A stretch of DNA of 64,000 nt from assembly GCA_950022295.1 (NCBI GenBank), contig OX465598.1:180849501-180913500 (forward strand), written 5' to 3'. The position numbers and the translations under genes were made by a program. This document shows, in pieces, positions 1 through 11,885 of the stretch (position 1 is its first letter; the number at the start of each line of letters is the position of its first letter). The stretch is from Bromus sterilis (lineage: Eukaryota; Streptophyta; Magnoliopsida; Poales; Poaceae). The notes beneath the pieces were generated by a model. That model saw nothing but the letters and a program-made list of their open reading frames with translations. It was not told the origin of the DNA and made no database searches.

Positions 1-3000
1 ACTTTCCCCCTTCGATTACTCCCTCTAGCCTTGGCCACCATGAGAGCCGAAGCTCCTCGCCGCCGGGATCCATGGAGACGTTCAACCGCTACGCCATCGA
101 GCCCGCCATGATATCCATCATGTTCCCCGTGCTCCTCCTCGTCGAACCAGCCTAGCCCCGCCTCGATCCGTGCCCTAGAACGAAATCCCGATCACGGCCG
201 TAGCTAGGTCGCCGCAAAGCTTGACGTCGGCGAGCGTACGGTTCACCCCAGCGCTTGGTTTCGGTCCCATTCGACGCGCGCGAGTGAGGGCTTCAAGTTG
301 ATGGTCTCGGCGCTACAAATCGTCGACGGAGTCGCCCTCCCCGTGCAGCGCCGCTGCGGTCCAGTCGCCGGCGTTTAGCCGCCGGCGTGTTAGCCCAAAC
401 CCCCTCCCTTCATCACTCGCCTAATGACCCCCTGGGTCACTGACCAGTGGGCCTAGTGGCTTAATTAAGCCACTGGATTAATTAACCCCACGGTTTAATT
501 AAATCCAGCCACTGACAGGTGGGACCCCCTTGTCAGCCCCCCCCCCCCCTGACGCCAGCACTGACGCAATAAATCAATTTAAATGAATTTCCAGAAAATC
601 AAAATGATTTAAAGAATTCCAGAAATTCCAGAAAATACCCCAAACTTTGGAAATTCATAGAAAATTCATATTAACTCCAAATTGGACAAATAATATATGA
701 AAAATGATCAGAAGAAAATTATCTTTCCAATTATGCAACTTTCAACTATGTTTGAGTTGAATTTAATTTGGGACCAGTAGCATATGCCATTTGGTTTATT
801 TGAATTTAATTCAAATTCAAATCAAATGATCTTGCAACTTGGACCATGGATTTATGTTATATTTCAACCACATATCGGAGGCATATCTTATACATTTGAA
901 GATGATTCAAAATGATCAAACAATGTCACATGCAACTTGGTTAATTTGAATTCAAATGTGGAGTTTGAATTTGCAATTCAATTTGTAATATACTCCATTT
1001 AAATGGAATTGCTTCACACATCAAAGCATGTACATCAAGATTCAAACTTCCATCATGTGTTTGTGCATTGTATTTACTTTGATACTTTGCTTGTTGTTTG
1101 TCGAGTAGAGGTGGAACCGGAGTAGGAGGCTGCCCCCTTCGTTGAAGACCCAGAACGCGAACCTCGTCATCAAGGCAAGCAAACCCCCATTGATCATGTC
1201 GATAAAATCCCACTTCCCTCTCATGTCTCGCTTATGCATTGTTTAGGATGATCACCATGATTCGTTTCTACTGCCTAGATGAACCCATTCCTTTGCATGA
1301 CCTATCATTTTGTCACAGTAGTAAGCAAACCACAATCCTAGCAAATGTAGGAGTTGTTTGATATCTTATGGCCCCTGTAATGTTATCGCTTATTGCATGC
1401 TTAGTATGATACCATGTTGTTACTGTGATGTGAGTCGGGATGGGAATGATCATGTTGATGATGGTAGAAAACTGTTGGTGACTCGACCCCAATACAAGGT
1501 GAACGATGAGAGGCTGTGTAGGACTACACGGTGGGTTGTCTCGTTGAACACCGCCCTAGTACGAGTTCTTGTGTGGTGATCTAAGATGAAGAGTAAAAAC
1601 ACACATTGGGCTCACTGACCCCTCTCAACTTACTAACTCATCCCTTTCGATGTCCATATGTCGCAATAGTTCGGAGTTCTGGTAGGCTTGTGGCCTGGAT
1701 GCTAAGTGAGAGAACGGCTCATCCGAGACCGGCTTATGCACCACACACACATCACTTGGGTCCACTTCGGTAAACCGGCCGGGTTCACGATTGTGGTAAC
1801 CAACCCAAGTAGGCGGCTTTCTCGGACTAGATCGGCTATGAGGTAACAGTTGTGGTGAGCATCCTCGCTGGCACCCCTTGAATGGTGTCGAGATCAAAGG
1901 CGGTAAATGATGATCATGTGTGTGTAGCGGTACACCCTTGCAAGGTTAACAAAAATATTCGAATAGCCGCGTCCGCGGTTATGGACTGCTTGGAAAGCTT
2001 AGCTTGATTATTAGATAACTTGAATCGGATACTTCTAAAACACACCAAGATAAGTGTGAGTGCTATGGCATGCTTCCTCGTGGGGAAGTCGAGGAAGGCA
2101 CCATAGTGATGTAATTGGTTGGAGAAAATAGTGGACTCGTGTACGCTTCTTGTCTCAAAGTCTGGTACTCGTAGTTCAGGATTAGCCAAGTCAAAGCTGG
2201 CACTTCTGCAAGTGAACCCCACCTCCCTTTACCTTGATACATGTGCATGAGTAGTATAGCTCCTATGTAAGTCTTGCTGAGTACGATTTTGTACTCACGT
2301 TTGCTTAATCTATGTTTTAGATGATGCCACTGACCCCGAAGGTGGCTTCTTCATCGAGCTGGACGACTGAAGACCAACTAGTCTAGTCCCAGTCAGACGA
2401 CTGGTTCCCTCGTGGAGGGCTTGTATTTAAATAAGGCTTCTTAAGCCATTTGTTAAACTTGTCTGTACCCAGACATAATTTGCTTCCGTTCGTGTTGTAA
2501 TGTTGGATCACATGTTTGTGATCTCTGTTTGCACTCTATAAGAGTTATCAATAAAATTGTATACTTTGTAGAGAATTGCAATGGTACCTGCTGTTCATAC
2601 AAGGCATGTGTGCTGCGTGTATGTTTATAACATGCATGTCTTTGTATGGGTTTTCGAGACCTTAGTTGTGTTCTGGCTGGCGGTCTTTCATACACCAAGT
2701 GGCCCTTAGATGTGCGCAGCTTGGGGCATCGCGATGCGATTGTTTGAGACTCCGTCTCGTGCACACTTTGTGGTATGATTGAGCCCGCCCTAGACCCCGA
2801 CTAAGTGATCGGGCTGGAGTAAGTCTATGTAAGAGTTTTGAGATAGTTGATAGTATGGTTGAGGCGACTTGTCTTTGAATATGGGAGTTCACCACCCATA
2901 TCATTAGACTTGTGTGCGGACGATGAGGACCCATCTCAGTTGATCATCCGGCCTGGATGGGATGCCCCTCACGTACGATGCTTTCCGAGAACGTTCTGTG

Positions 3001-3097
3001 CTTGGCCTTGTCTGCTTAGACAAGTGGGTACGGTTCTCGGCTCTCCATATGACTATGTCTTAGCTATACTTGCATATGCTAACCCCGGGTCCCGACA
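1..3097 (+). repeat. Non-coding repeat, probable LTR (right part) of an unidentified retrotransposon
   Basis: No protein domain is found in any frame. The stretch has the build of a long grass Gypsy LTR read on the + strand: a GC-rich leader-like start, a C13 run at 537-549, AT-rich sequence with AATTCAAATT-type palindromes near 800-830, then a mixed region with a short acidic peptide before a stop (near 2330-2370). It ends in CCCGACA at 3097, a possible CA terminus. No matching second LTR, primer site or target duplication was found, so family and left limit are unknown. The window starts inside it. Confidence 0.4.
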
Positions 3098-3208
3098 GTT
3101 TCCAACTAGTTTTGACCAATTTTCGTTTGTTTATTTGCGCTCGCGATGATCCGCGATGATCATTTATGTGTTGAAACGTGAAATTTTCGAAAAAATATGA
3201 TCGAATAC
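3098..3208. other. Short unassigned spacer
   Basis: AT-rich spacer between the repeat on the left and the truncated Gypsy fragment that starts abruptly at 3209. It contains a near-tandem GCGATGATC doublet around 3143-3162. No gene is seen. Confidence 0.3.
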
Positions 3209-3874
3209 AGGAACACTTATGAGAACATGATTGAAACATTGACGTAACCAGAAGATATAGCAATATTGACAACAAAACTTCCTCACGAGGTATGAGAAAG
3301 CCGAAGGCTGAAATTCCACCAAGGTTAACCCGGAAAGTCGAAAGCTAGGTGCTACTGGAATTCCCAAACCGAGATCATACGAATCCAAGATAATAATCTG
3401 CTAGCGAGCACACAACAATATATACGAGTGGTTGAAGACCTGAACGTTGAGACATCTGCCCTGAGCGGCCTGCCGAAGCGGTCTCCTATAGGGGGAGGAA
3501 CCACATCCGGAGGATGCCAACCATCCCTGTATAGGATTTTCACCTGAGGTACGCCGTAAGCGAGGTGGAGCTGTCAACCCCAAGTGGAGGCTCAGTGTTT
3601 TCAACGTACGCCAACCCTTCTTGTCGCTTGCAAAGAATTATAGAGGAATCGGAGCCTTATGTAAACGAGAACCTAGATTTATTTTGAAAGGGGATAAGTT
3701 GCAGTGAAAAAAACAACGTTTCACTTCCTCACGGAAAAGGGGTGGGAGGGTGGGGTAAGAAGAAAAAGAAAGAGTTCCTACTCTCCGATTTTTCCTTAAT
3801 AACTACAAAATAGTTTCTAGACTCAACTTCGGCCAGTAAGGGGTCCTACAGTCAGTCCTGCTCTGATACCAAGT
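3209..3874 (-). mobile_element. Truncated 5' internal region of a second Gypsy copy
   Basis: This matches 12946-13600 almost base for base. On the minus strand it is the leader between primer binding site and gag of the same Gypsy family. It joins the LTR at 3875 exactly as an internal region should and stops abruptly at 3209, just short of the gag start. The LTR at 3875-8514 is therefore flanked by internal sequence on both sides, the signature of unequal recombination between two copies, or of a tandem element later cut on the left. Confidence 0.8.
3860..3871 (-). other. Primer binding site (initiator tRNA-Met type)
   Basis: The minus strand reads TGGTATCAGAGC, the usual plant LTR-retrotransposon site that pairs with the 3' end of initiator tRNA-Met. 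It lies three bases from the end of the LTR. The corresponding site beside the right LTR is destroyed (see 13521-13660). Confidence 0.85.
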
Positions 3875-5483
3875 TGTAAGGCCCCCGATGCGGTGCTAAC
3901 TTGAGTTAGTCGCTTTCGCGTCCCGCTCAAGTTAGTAGCGCATAAACAGCCACCGACTCACGACACTCGCACTCGTGTCGCTGCCGGATTCTCGACAACA
4001 GGTATATGAACAATGAACTTAAATCTAAGACATAAAAATATAGAGTCCAGGGCATACATCGCCGCTGGAATTATTACATCATCTCAGAGGTCCATGGACC
4101 CAACAGTACATCATGCAACAAGCGGAAGACAATCACGACCGAGTACGGTCAAAATCCAAATTTCCCTAGAGAGGGCTGCACATAAAGAGTCCACCCACGG
4201 ATCGTTGAAGCCCAACTATAGGATCTACTGAACAAGGTCGTCCTCATCGTCATCCTCCGGGGGCACCTCCACGAAGTATCGCCCAGTGCTCGGGTCGAGG
4301 TAGTAGTCAACTACAGCGGCCGATCAGGCAAAACAGTAAAAGCACAAAAGGAAAACAGGGGTGAGATTATATCATTACAGGATAACTAACTCCCTACGGT
4401 AAGAAAAGGTAAAGGTAAGGTTGCATCCGCACTAGCATATATGGTGCCTAACATTCTATTAGAGTAGAGGTAAGATCCAAGAATACACGTGAAATCGCGT
4501 CATAAGTCTACTATCTCACCTACTTATGTCAAACATAACACAACCTGGATCTTCTCTCGGTCCCCCTGGACGAAGAAAAGCAACCAAGGCACTCACACGG
4601 TAGGCAAGTTTTTAATTATGATTCAAATTGATGTTATTCTATGAACAAGGAGTAGGTCTCAAGTCGTCCATAACCGCGGACACGGCTTTTTGCAAAGATT
4701 TAACCCTGCAGGGGTTTACCAACTGCCCATCATAGGCTTCGCATGTACGCCCGGTTTCCACTTGGCTAGGTAAACGCCTGAAACTCCGGAACATCAGAGT
4801 CCCTCTAACTAACAACACACAATTCCGGGTGGCCCCCGGGGAGTCGACATCCAATCCAAAAGCCGGTCACGCTCTCGAATCGGCCTCTTCCGTATGGCTA
4901 AGGTCGGGTTTAGTCTCACCTATAAATCAGGGGACTTCCCTAGCTCACCAGTGTGGACCAACCAGAGGAACTATGTCTCCGTTGGTCCGGGTTATTTCGA
5001 AAACTGCTGGGGTACCAACCAAGCACACACACGTTTGCAAATAGTAAATCAGCTCGGGCCACCACTAGAACTGTATGAAGCTAGGTAGGTAAGACAAGGG
5101 GACCCCATAGAATCCCACACACGATTAGGCACACTCGTCAAGAAATACAATACCCTGAACTCGGAACCTAGGTGACTCAAATGGAACAAAACACCTGGCG
5201 GGAATAGCCCGGTCTCCCATCATTCGTCAAATATATAATTAACATCATAATAATAAATATCAACCAACTTATTAAATAGCACGATATCCAAAACCATAGC
5301 ATAGGGTAAGCAGCAAGTTTTCCTACTCATACTAAGCAATGGCTGAGCAGCGGTAACTTAGCAATACAATGTTTGGCTGGGATGTGGGGATCATGGCCGT
5401 TTGGTTTTGATTAAGGCATAAGAAAGGTGGATAGGATCAAACAAACGTTCTAGGCTTCAGCTAGGCAGGTAGGCAGAAAGGTA

Positions 5484-5607
5484 TCAAGTAATGGTATAAA
5501 TGTTCCCCTTGCCTGGGTAATCGGTCGCCGAAGCAGAAGTAGCAGGCTCCTCGGACTCGGTGTCGGAAACCTCCACGTAAGTCTCCTCGGCGGTCTCAGG
5601 TGCTACA
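5484..5607 (-). other. Possible spliced leader exon inside the LTR
   Basis: The minus strand has an acceptor-like TTTTCCTTGTAG directly before an open acidic segment of about 40 codons (contains ETYVEVSDTE and ends GKGNIYTIT, stop). The same peptide is open in the right LTR (15268-15390) with only scattered replacements. In the right LTR the acceptor is TTCCTTGCAG followed by 14 extra bases. No domain is recognised. It may be part of a spliced leader, or an ancient captured host exon. Confidence 0.3.
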
Positions 5608-7753
5608 AGGAAAAGGCACACAAGTAAGCAAAGGGTGCAATGCACAGGCCAAGATGGTATGGTCAATTTAATAGACATGACGTGACCCTATCTAGTCAAT
5701 TTAAATGAAGGTGGTGACGACACGTCAACAACTTCATATGCAATTTATTTACGTAAAATGGCTTGGGTCTTAGCCTTATTTTTGGTGTAAGTAACATGGC
5801 AACATGACATGATCAACAATGCATTTAACAGAAATAAATACAACGTGAAAAGTAAACATCGGTTCCGGAGACGGAGTAGTGTCGGTGAATTTGACACAAG
5901 GTAGGTGAAACAAAGGATGGAAATCCAGCCACATTACATATGAAGATATGTTAGGGATGGTTTGAAGAAGAAGATGACATGAAACAAGCTCGAGGGATCA
6001 GATGAACACCACTCCAACATGCACTGAAGTGGGAATGATGTAAGGAAGGGAAAGACAGGTTAATCCTGGTTGAAGGCGGTCACACCCCGTCCACTTGAGT
6101 TACACAAACATCAGATGGACATTACCATAGAAAAACTTGCAAAAAATCTACCCCAAAATCATATATAATATGGTACCATTGAAATTTTCAAACACAGTTG
6201 CAAACTCGAATGAATTTCAGGGGGCTGAGTGCAAAGTTACACTAGATGCATTTTGACAAAGGCTCACATGGGCAAACCATTATCACCATTCAAATCCTTG
6301 GGGGAAACTACCCCAAAGTCATATATGGCATGGCCATATATAAATTTGGGATGCACTTGACTAAACAAAAGATTTGAGGGGGCTATTTACAAAATTACCA
6401 CACTTCAACTAGTAGAGGGGCAAAGTGCAAAAAGAACATCACCACTGTGATCAGTGGGTCAAACTACCCCAAAAACATATATGGGATGCCCCTTAATTGA
6501 ATCGGAAGTTCAAAACAGATTTGAATTTGGAAACAAATTCAATTTGAATTTAAACCGAAAAGAAATAAAAGAAAAGAAAAGGGAAAAAGAAAAGGACGCA
6601 GACCCCAAATGGGCTGGCCTCGGCCGAATGGCCCATCTCGTCTCCTCGGCCCAGCTCAGCTGGGACGGAAAAACAAAAAAAAGAAAAGGCCCCGCTCTCC
6701 TGGAACTTGGGCCCAAGGCCACTTCTCTTCTCCACGGCCCAGCTCGGCTGCTCCCTCTGTACTAAACCCGCGCGAGACTGAAGAAAAACGACAGCGTCCT
6801 CTGAACTTGACGCGGCGAAAAATTTCGGCGAGCCTCACCTCGCGCTCCGGCCACCTTCCGACGTGCCACCACGGGGAAACCCGAGAGGGGACATCGGGCT
6901 ACACCTGTGCACACACCCAGCGCTCCATCACCTCCTCTCCTCGCTGGAATATTCACGGGAATAGAGCGGCGGCGAACTGTTCTGAAGACGCAGTGCATCC
7001 CGGCGTCACAGCCAACTTCAGGCGAGGCTGGCCTTGCGCATAGCTCACCGGCGACCAAGCTAAGACGCAGAACCCGTAGCTGGGACCTCCTCCTACGCCT
7101 CTGCACCTCGGATCTCGCTCCTAGCTTCACAACGACGACGGGAGCTTCGACTGAAACTCACGGCGGCGCAACTGCTCCTGACTACAACTTCAGACAGCGG
7201 CAACACGCCACTGCTACGCACAAAAAGGAGGGGCCTTGCGTGCCAAACGTGTGCTCTGCGCGACCCCAGAACGCGCGCATCGCCGAACCCGACGCGACAC
7301 GGACACTGGGTGCACGAATTTGCCACCGGCGACGAGCTCGTGCGGCGGATTTTCTACTGCTACCGGTGATAACGTGAAATCGAAGGTATACGACAAAGGC
7401 AGGGGCATGGGCTCACCTTGTGGGTCGAGTCGTGCGTCCTAGCCTAGCCGTAGGGGTAGCAGGTGAACGTCGCCGTCGTTGGGGCAGAAGGGCTCCGCGG
7501 CGGCTTGCTCTGTCGCGAGGTGAAGTCCTCCACGCGGCTTCGAATCTGAAGGAAGGGGAAGGCCAGAACAGGCACGGTGGTCAAGCACGCGAGCGCGGGG
7601 GTTCAATCATGGCGGAACGGCGGCGAATTGCATAGGGGCTCACCGGCGTCAGACGGGAACAGGGGAGGTCGAAGCTCTCGCGAGCGGCGGCGACGAGGGG
7701 AAACCGGGGGAGGAATGGAACCCTAGGGGCTTCCTACGGCTCCGGGGCGCGGC

Positions 7754-7762
7754 TCTTATAGA
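7754..7762 (-). promoter_or_regulatory. TATA box of left LTR
   Basis: CTATAAGAG on the minus strand, inside a GC-rich stretch about 750 bases from the LTR start. It is conserved in the right LTR at 17324-17332. Confidence 0.6.
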
Positions 7763-8514
7763 GGGGAGGCCCTCTGGCCACGTCGGCGGGCGTCGACGTC
7801 GATGCCGGCGTCGGCTGTGAGAGGAGAGGGGGAGGGGACCTCTCCACGGTGGAAAGGCGACGCGTCCCCTCCCTCGGATCTTGATCGGGTGGCCAGGGCA
7901 CGCACCGCGTACCGCTTCGCTGGACAGGCCCCGGTGGGCCGCGGACAAGGGAAAGCCCAGATGGGCCGGCCTGCTGGACTGCCTCCAGAGAAAAAGAAAA
8001 AGAACAAGAAAAAGAAAAAGAAAAGGGGTTTTTCCATTAAGAAAATAGCAGAAATTCCTAAGAGTTTTTGTGGCCAATCCACAAAAGAGAAAAACATATA
8101 AAAATATGTTTTGGAAACCTTGGAATATTTTCCATTTTCTAAAATTGGTTTGACTAATTTTTGAGCAACTAAAATGTGGGGCATTTTTGAAAATTCAAAT
8201 CACATTGAACTATGGCCCACATTTTAGAAGTTGAAAAAATGTTGCAAGGTTTTTAAAAGGCTTGGGAAAGGCAAGGAGTTGGCTATGCCAAGTTTGGGGT
8301 TAAGGAGAGCATGCATGCATCAATGAAAAACCTTCAAACACCCTTCTTGAACCAAATTGGATGCAGATTCAAACAATCCAAATGGGCTCCAATCCCAATG
8401 AAAATTTAAATCACCACATGAAATTATAATGTTTAGCATCATGCCAAGTTACAAAGTCAACAGACAAAGTACAATCTCATGGTGATTCCTATTTATTGCA
8501 CATGGGCTGTTACA

Positions 8515-8528
8515 ACACTCCCCCACCA
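8515..8528 (-). other. Polypurine tract
   Basis: The minus strand reads TGGTGGGGGAGTGT immediately before the TGTAACAG start of the 3' LTR, as expected for second-strand priming. Confidence 0.75.
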
Positions 8529-8550
8529 ACACAGGATCTCGTCCCGAGAT

Positions 8551-9894
8551 CTAAGCCTGAAACAACTCAGGATACTCAGAACGGAGATGATCTTCGCGCT
8601 CCCACGTTGCTTCCTTCTCCGAATGATGTGCCCACTGAACTTTCATGAACTTGACGGTCTTGTTGCGAGTCTTGCGCTCGGACGTCTCAAGAACACGGAC
8701 TGGACGCTCTGAGTAGGAAAGGTCCGCACTCAGCTGTATCTCGCCCAAGTCAATAGCCTGCTCTGGTTGCTTGAAGCACTGCTTTAGCTGGGACACATGG
8801 AACACGTCATGCACCATGGACAGACTCTCTGGAAGCTCGAGCCGAAAGGCAAGAGGTCCTCTAGTCTCGAGGATGCGGAAAGGTCCGACAAATCTTGGAG
8901 CGAGCTTTCCTTTGATGCCAAAGCGGCGAGTTCCCCTCAATGGAGACACTCTCAAGTACGCCCAATCACCAACCTGAAACGCTACACCACGGTGCCTTTT
9001 GTCATAATAGGCCTTCTGCCTAGACTGTGCTTCCTTTAGGTGCTCTCGGACAATCTTCACTCTGTCCTCTGCCTCTTGGATCACATCTGGACCGAACAGC
9101 TGCCTGTCACCTGTCTCGGACCAGTTCAAAGGTGTCCTGCACTTGCGGCCATACAAGACTTCAAACGGCGCTGCCTGCAGACTTTCCTGATAGCTGTTGT
9201 TGTAAGAGAACTCAGCATACGGCAAGCATTCTTCCCATTTCATGCCAAAAGAGATGACACATGCCCGAAGCATGTCCTCGAGGATTTGGTTCACGCGCTC
9301 GACTTGCCCACTTGTCTGAGGGTGATAAGCGGTACTAAACAATACTGTCGTACCAATCGCCTTTTGAAACGCCTGCCAGAACTTAGAGGTGAAAAGGCTG
9401 CCTCTATCGGAACTGATCTTCTTGGGAATGCCATGCAAATATACAACTCTTGCGGTGTACAAATCCGCCAACTGAGCTGCTAAAATGGAGTCCTTCACTA
9501 GAAAGAAGTGGGCAACTTTGGAAAGATTTTCAATGACAACAAAGATGGCATTGTTCTTCTTCTGCGACAAGGGGAAGCCTGTGATGAAATCCATCTCTAT
9601 ATGATCCCATTTCCACTCCGGAATCTCAAGTGGCTGAAGCAACCCTACAGGCTTCTGGTGTTGTGCCTTCACTCTCCTGCACACATCACACTGAGACACG
9701 TAATGGGCAACATCCCGCTTCATACGGGTCCACTAAAAGCTTTTCTTGAGATCTTGATACATCTTTGTACTGCCAGGGTGAATTGATAGCTTGGAATCAT
9801 GGGCTTCCTTCATGATGACCTCTCTGAGATCTCCCTCTTTGGGAACAACAACTCGCTCTTCGAACAACACGGTTCCGTCATTATGCACTGAAAA
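8551..9894 (-). pseudogene. Gypsy integrase with C-terminal chromodomain, broken
   Basis: Integrase inserts element cDNA into the genome; the C-terminal chromodomain targets it to heterochromatin. The long open part (8551-9723) holds the second half of the HHCC zinc finger (CDVCRRVK), the catalytic Asp in EMDFITGF, the second in SSDRGSLF, and Glu in SGQVERVN, then the GPF-type module and a chromodomain (WAHHSEKEATWERED) near the end. The first half of the zinc finger (AHDSKLSIHPG) lies upstream in the same frame, separated by a TAG at 9733-9735 that replaces a Trp codon. A further in-frame TGA is at 9895-9897. Architecture fits the chromovirus (Tekay-like) branch of Gypsy. Inactive as it stands. 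Confidence 0.9.
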
Positions 9895-10047
9895 TCAACC
9901 GTACTTTGGAACTAAGGCGGCAATACCCAGCCTGATCTTTTGTATCATTGAGCTTCCAGACTGAGCTTCACGAATCCTCTCATGGATAGTGGGCTCTACC
10001 ACAAGGTTGGCAAGGTAGCCTGCTGGAACTAGCTCGAGATTGAGCCT

Positions 10048-10720
10048 TCAAAAGGACTCACACAAATCAGGGTGGATCTTCTACACCTGGATATTATTGC
10101 AATCGCCCTTGCGTCTCAGCGCATCAGCTATGACATTCGCCTTCCCAGGCGTGTACGGAATATCAACTGTGTACTCGGTAATGGTTTCAAGCCATCTTCT
10201 TTGCCTCAAGTTCAGATTTGGCTGAGTGAACAAGTACTTCAGACTCTTGTGGTCGGTGAACACATTCACCTTCCTCCCTAAGAGGAGGTGTCGCCAAGTG
10301 ACCAAGGCGTGCACAACTGCTGCAAGCTCCAAGTCGTGCGTGGGATAATTCCTCTCACTCGTCTTCAACTGTCGTGAGGTATACGCCACAATATTCCTGC
10401 CTTGCATCAAAACTCCGCCTAGACCTTGCAAGGAAGCATCACAAAACACCTGAAAAAGCTGTGACTCATCTGGCGGCGTGAGAATTGGAGCTGTGGTCAA
10501 CTTTTCTTTCAACTCCTCGAAGGCTGACTGGCAAGCTGGTGACCAAGTGTACCGTTTTTCCTTGCACAACAATTCAGTCATTGGCTTGGCTATTTTGGAG
10601 AAATTATGCACAAACCTCCTGCAATAACTTGCGAGGCCGAGAAAACTCCTTAGATACTTCACGTTCTTCGGCGGAGCCCACTCTTGAATAGTGCGAACTC
10701 GCTCTGGGTCAACCGCAATA
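10048..10720 (-). pseudogene. Gypsy RNase H domain
   Basis: RNase H removes the RNA strand during reverse transcription. The open part 10081-10662 starts at the RT connection (KYLRSFLGLASYCRRF) and carries the acidic residues expected of Gypsy RNase H: FCDAS, HDLELAAV, FTDHKSL and a C-terminal NVIADAL. It is followed by in-frame stops TAG at 10081-10083 and TGA at 10048-10050, so it is cut off from the integrase downstream. It is joined to the RT upstream only across a one-base deletion near 10721. Confidence 0.9.
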
Positions 10721-11381
10721 CCTCAGCGGAGATAACATGGCCCAGAAAATTGACCTTGTCCAGCCAAAACTCACAATTGGAGAACTTGGCGTAGTACTGG
10801 TGCTCTCTCAATTTCTGCAGCACCAGGCGTAGATGTTCCTCATGTTCAGCCTCTGACTTGGAATAGACAAGAATGTCGTCAAGGTAGAGGATCACAAACA
10901 CATCAAGCCATTCTTGGAACAAATAGTTCATAGCTCTCATGAATGTCGGAGGGGCATTTGAGAACCCAAAAGTCATGACTGTGAACTCATACACCCCATA
11001 ACGTGTGCTGAACGCGGTCTTGGGAATATCCTCTTCACGAACATGGATTTGGTGATACCCCATCCTCAAGTCAAGCTTGGAAAACACCTTATCCCCATTC
11101 AACTGTTCGAACAGATCATTTATGCGGGGTAAAGGGTACTTGTTCTTGATGGTCTTCTTGTTGATACCGCGATAGTACTGGACCAAGCGGCTAGTCCCAT
11201 CCTTCTTCTGGACAAAAAAAGCTGGTGCACCCCAAGGGGAAGTGCTCGCGCGGATTTATCCGCCTGCCTCCAAGTCTTTCAACTGCTTCTTGAGCTCAAT
11301 AAACTCCTTCGAACACATCTTGTACGGATGCCGAGAAATAGGCTTGGTACCAGGCTCTAGCTCAATAATGAACTCAATAGC
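10659..11381 (-). pseudogene. Gypsy reverse transcriptase, broken
   Basis: RT copies the element RNA into cDNA. Recognisable motifs are FSKLDLRMGYHQI, KTAFSTRYG, FTVMTFGFSNAP and the catalytic VILYLDDILVYS, so the active-site YLDD is intact. It is broken at both ends: TAA at 11256-11258 upstream of the fingers, TGA at 11382-11384 at the junction with protease (probably an Arg CGA turned to TGA), and a one-base deletion near 10721 that throws the C-terminal end out of frame. Confidence 0.9.
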
Positions 11382-11885
11382 TCAAACTGGGGGAATTCCT
11401 GGCAACTCCTCCGGAAAGACGTCTGGGAACTCACAGACAACTCTGACCTCTTCGAGCAAAGGTGCAACTCCTGCATTCAAAGCGTACAACTGTGCTGGTC
11501 CTGTCATAGAGCCACAAGTGTACAAGACTTCTGCACCTGAATCATGAGTCAACTTCACTGATCTGGTTGGGCAATCAATATTGGCCTTGTGTTGCACAAG
11601 CCAATCCATGCCCAAAATGACATCAATGTCGGAACGCGGAAGCAAAATCAAGGAAGCGGAGAAAAGGAGACCCTGAATCTGGATCTGCACATCAGGAACT
11701 CTGACAGCAGAACTGAACTTAGAGCCCGGGGTAGAGATGGCCAAAGGAGAAGGCATCACCTCTGCTTGGAAATCAAACTGCTGAGCGAAAGACTTGGAAA
11801 TGAAGGAATGAGACGCTCCGGAATCGAACAAAACTGTCGCGGGAACTGAACACACAAGCAACCTACCAAGAACGATCTCCGAAGA
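11382..11885 (-). pseudogene. Gypsy aspartic protease
   Basis: A retropepsin-type protease that cuts the polyprotein. The catalytic motif reads VLFDSGASHSFIS, followed by the usual ILGMDWL near residue 90 of the open part. It continues toward RT with FPDVFPEELPGIPP, which is typical of this branch, and is then cut by TGA at 11382-11384. An in-frame TAG at 11886-11888 separates it from gag. Confidence 0.9.

Larger units (their letters stand above)
3875..8514 (-). repeat. Left LTR (3' LTR of the Gypsy element), about 4.6 kb
   Basis: On the minus strand this LTR runs from TGTAACAGCC (8514) to GGGGGCCTTACA (3875), a proper TG...CA pair, and repeats as 13661-18067. Next to 8514 the minus strand has the purine-rich tract that primes plus-strand synthesis. 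A TATA box (CTATAAGAG) lies at 7754-7762, so U3 is about 0.75 kb and R plus U5 nearly 3.9 kb, an unusually long leader. The strand below the TATA box is GC-rich and has GGTGAGC-type splice donors and, near 5606, a pyrimidine-rich acceptor. The pyrimidine/purine tract at 7988-8024 is longer than in the other LTR. Confidence 0.9.

Noticed and set aside
7649..8184. Several overlapping GC- and Lys-rich ORFs in the Gypsy LTR
   Set aside because: They arise from GC-rich leader and an AAG/CTT tract, have no domain, and recur only because the LTR is duplicated (17216-17736).
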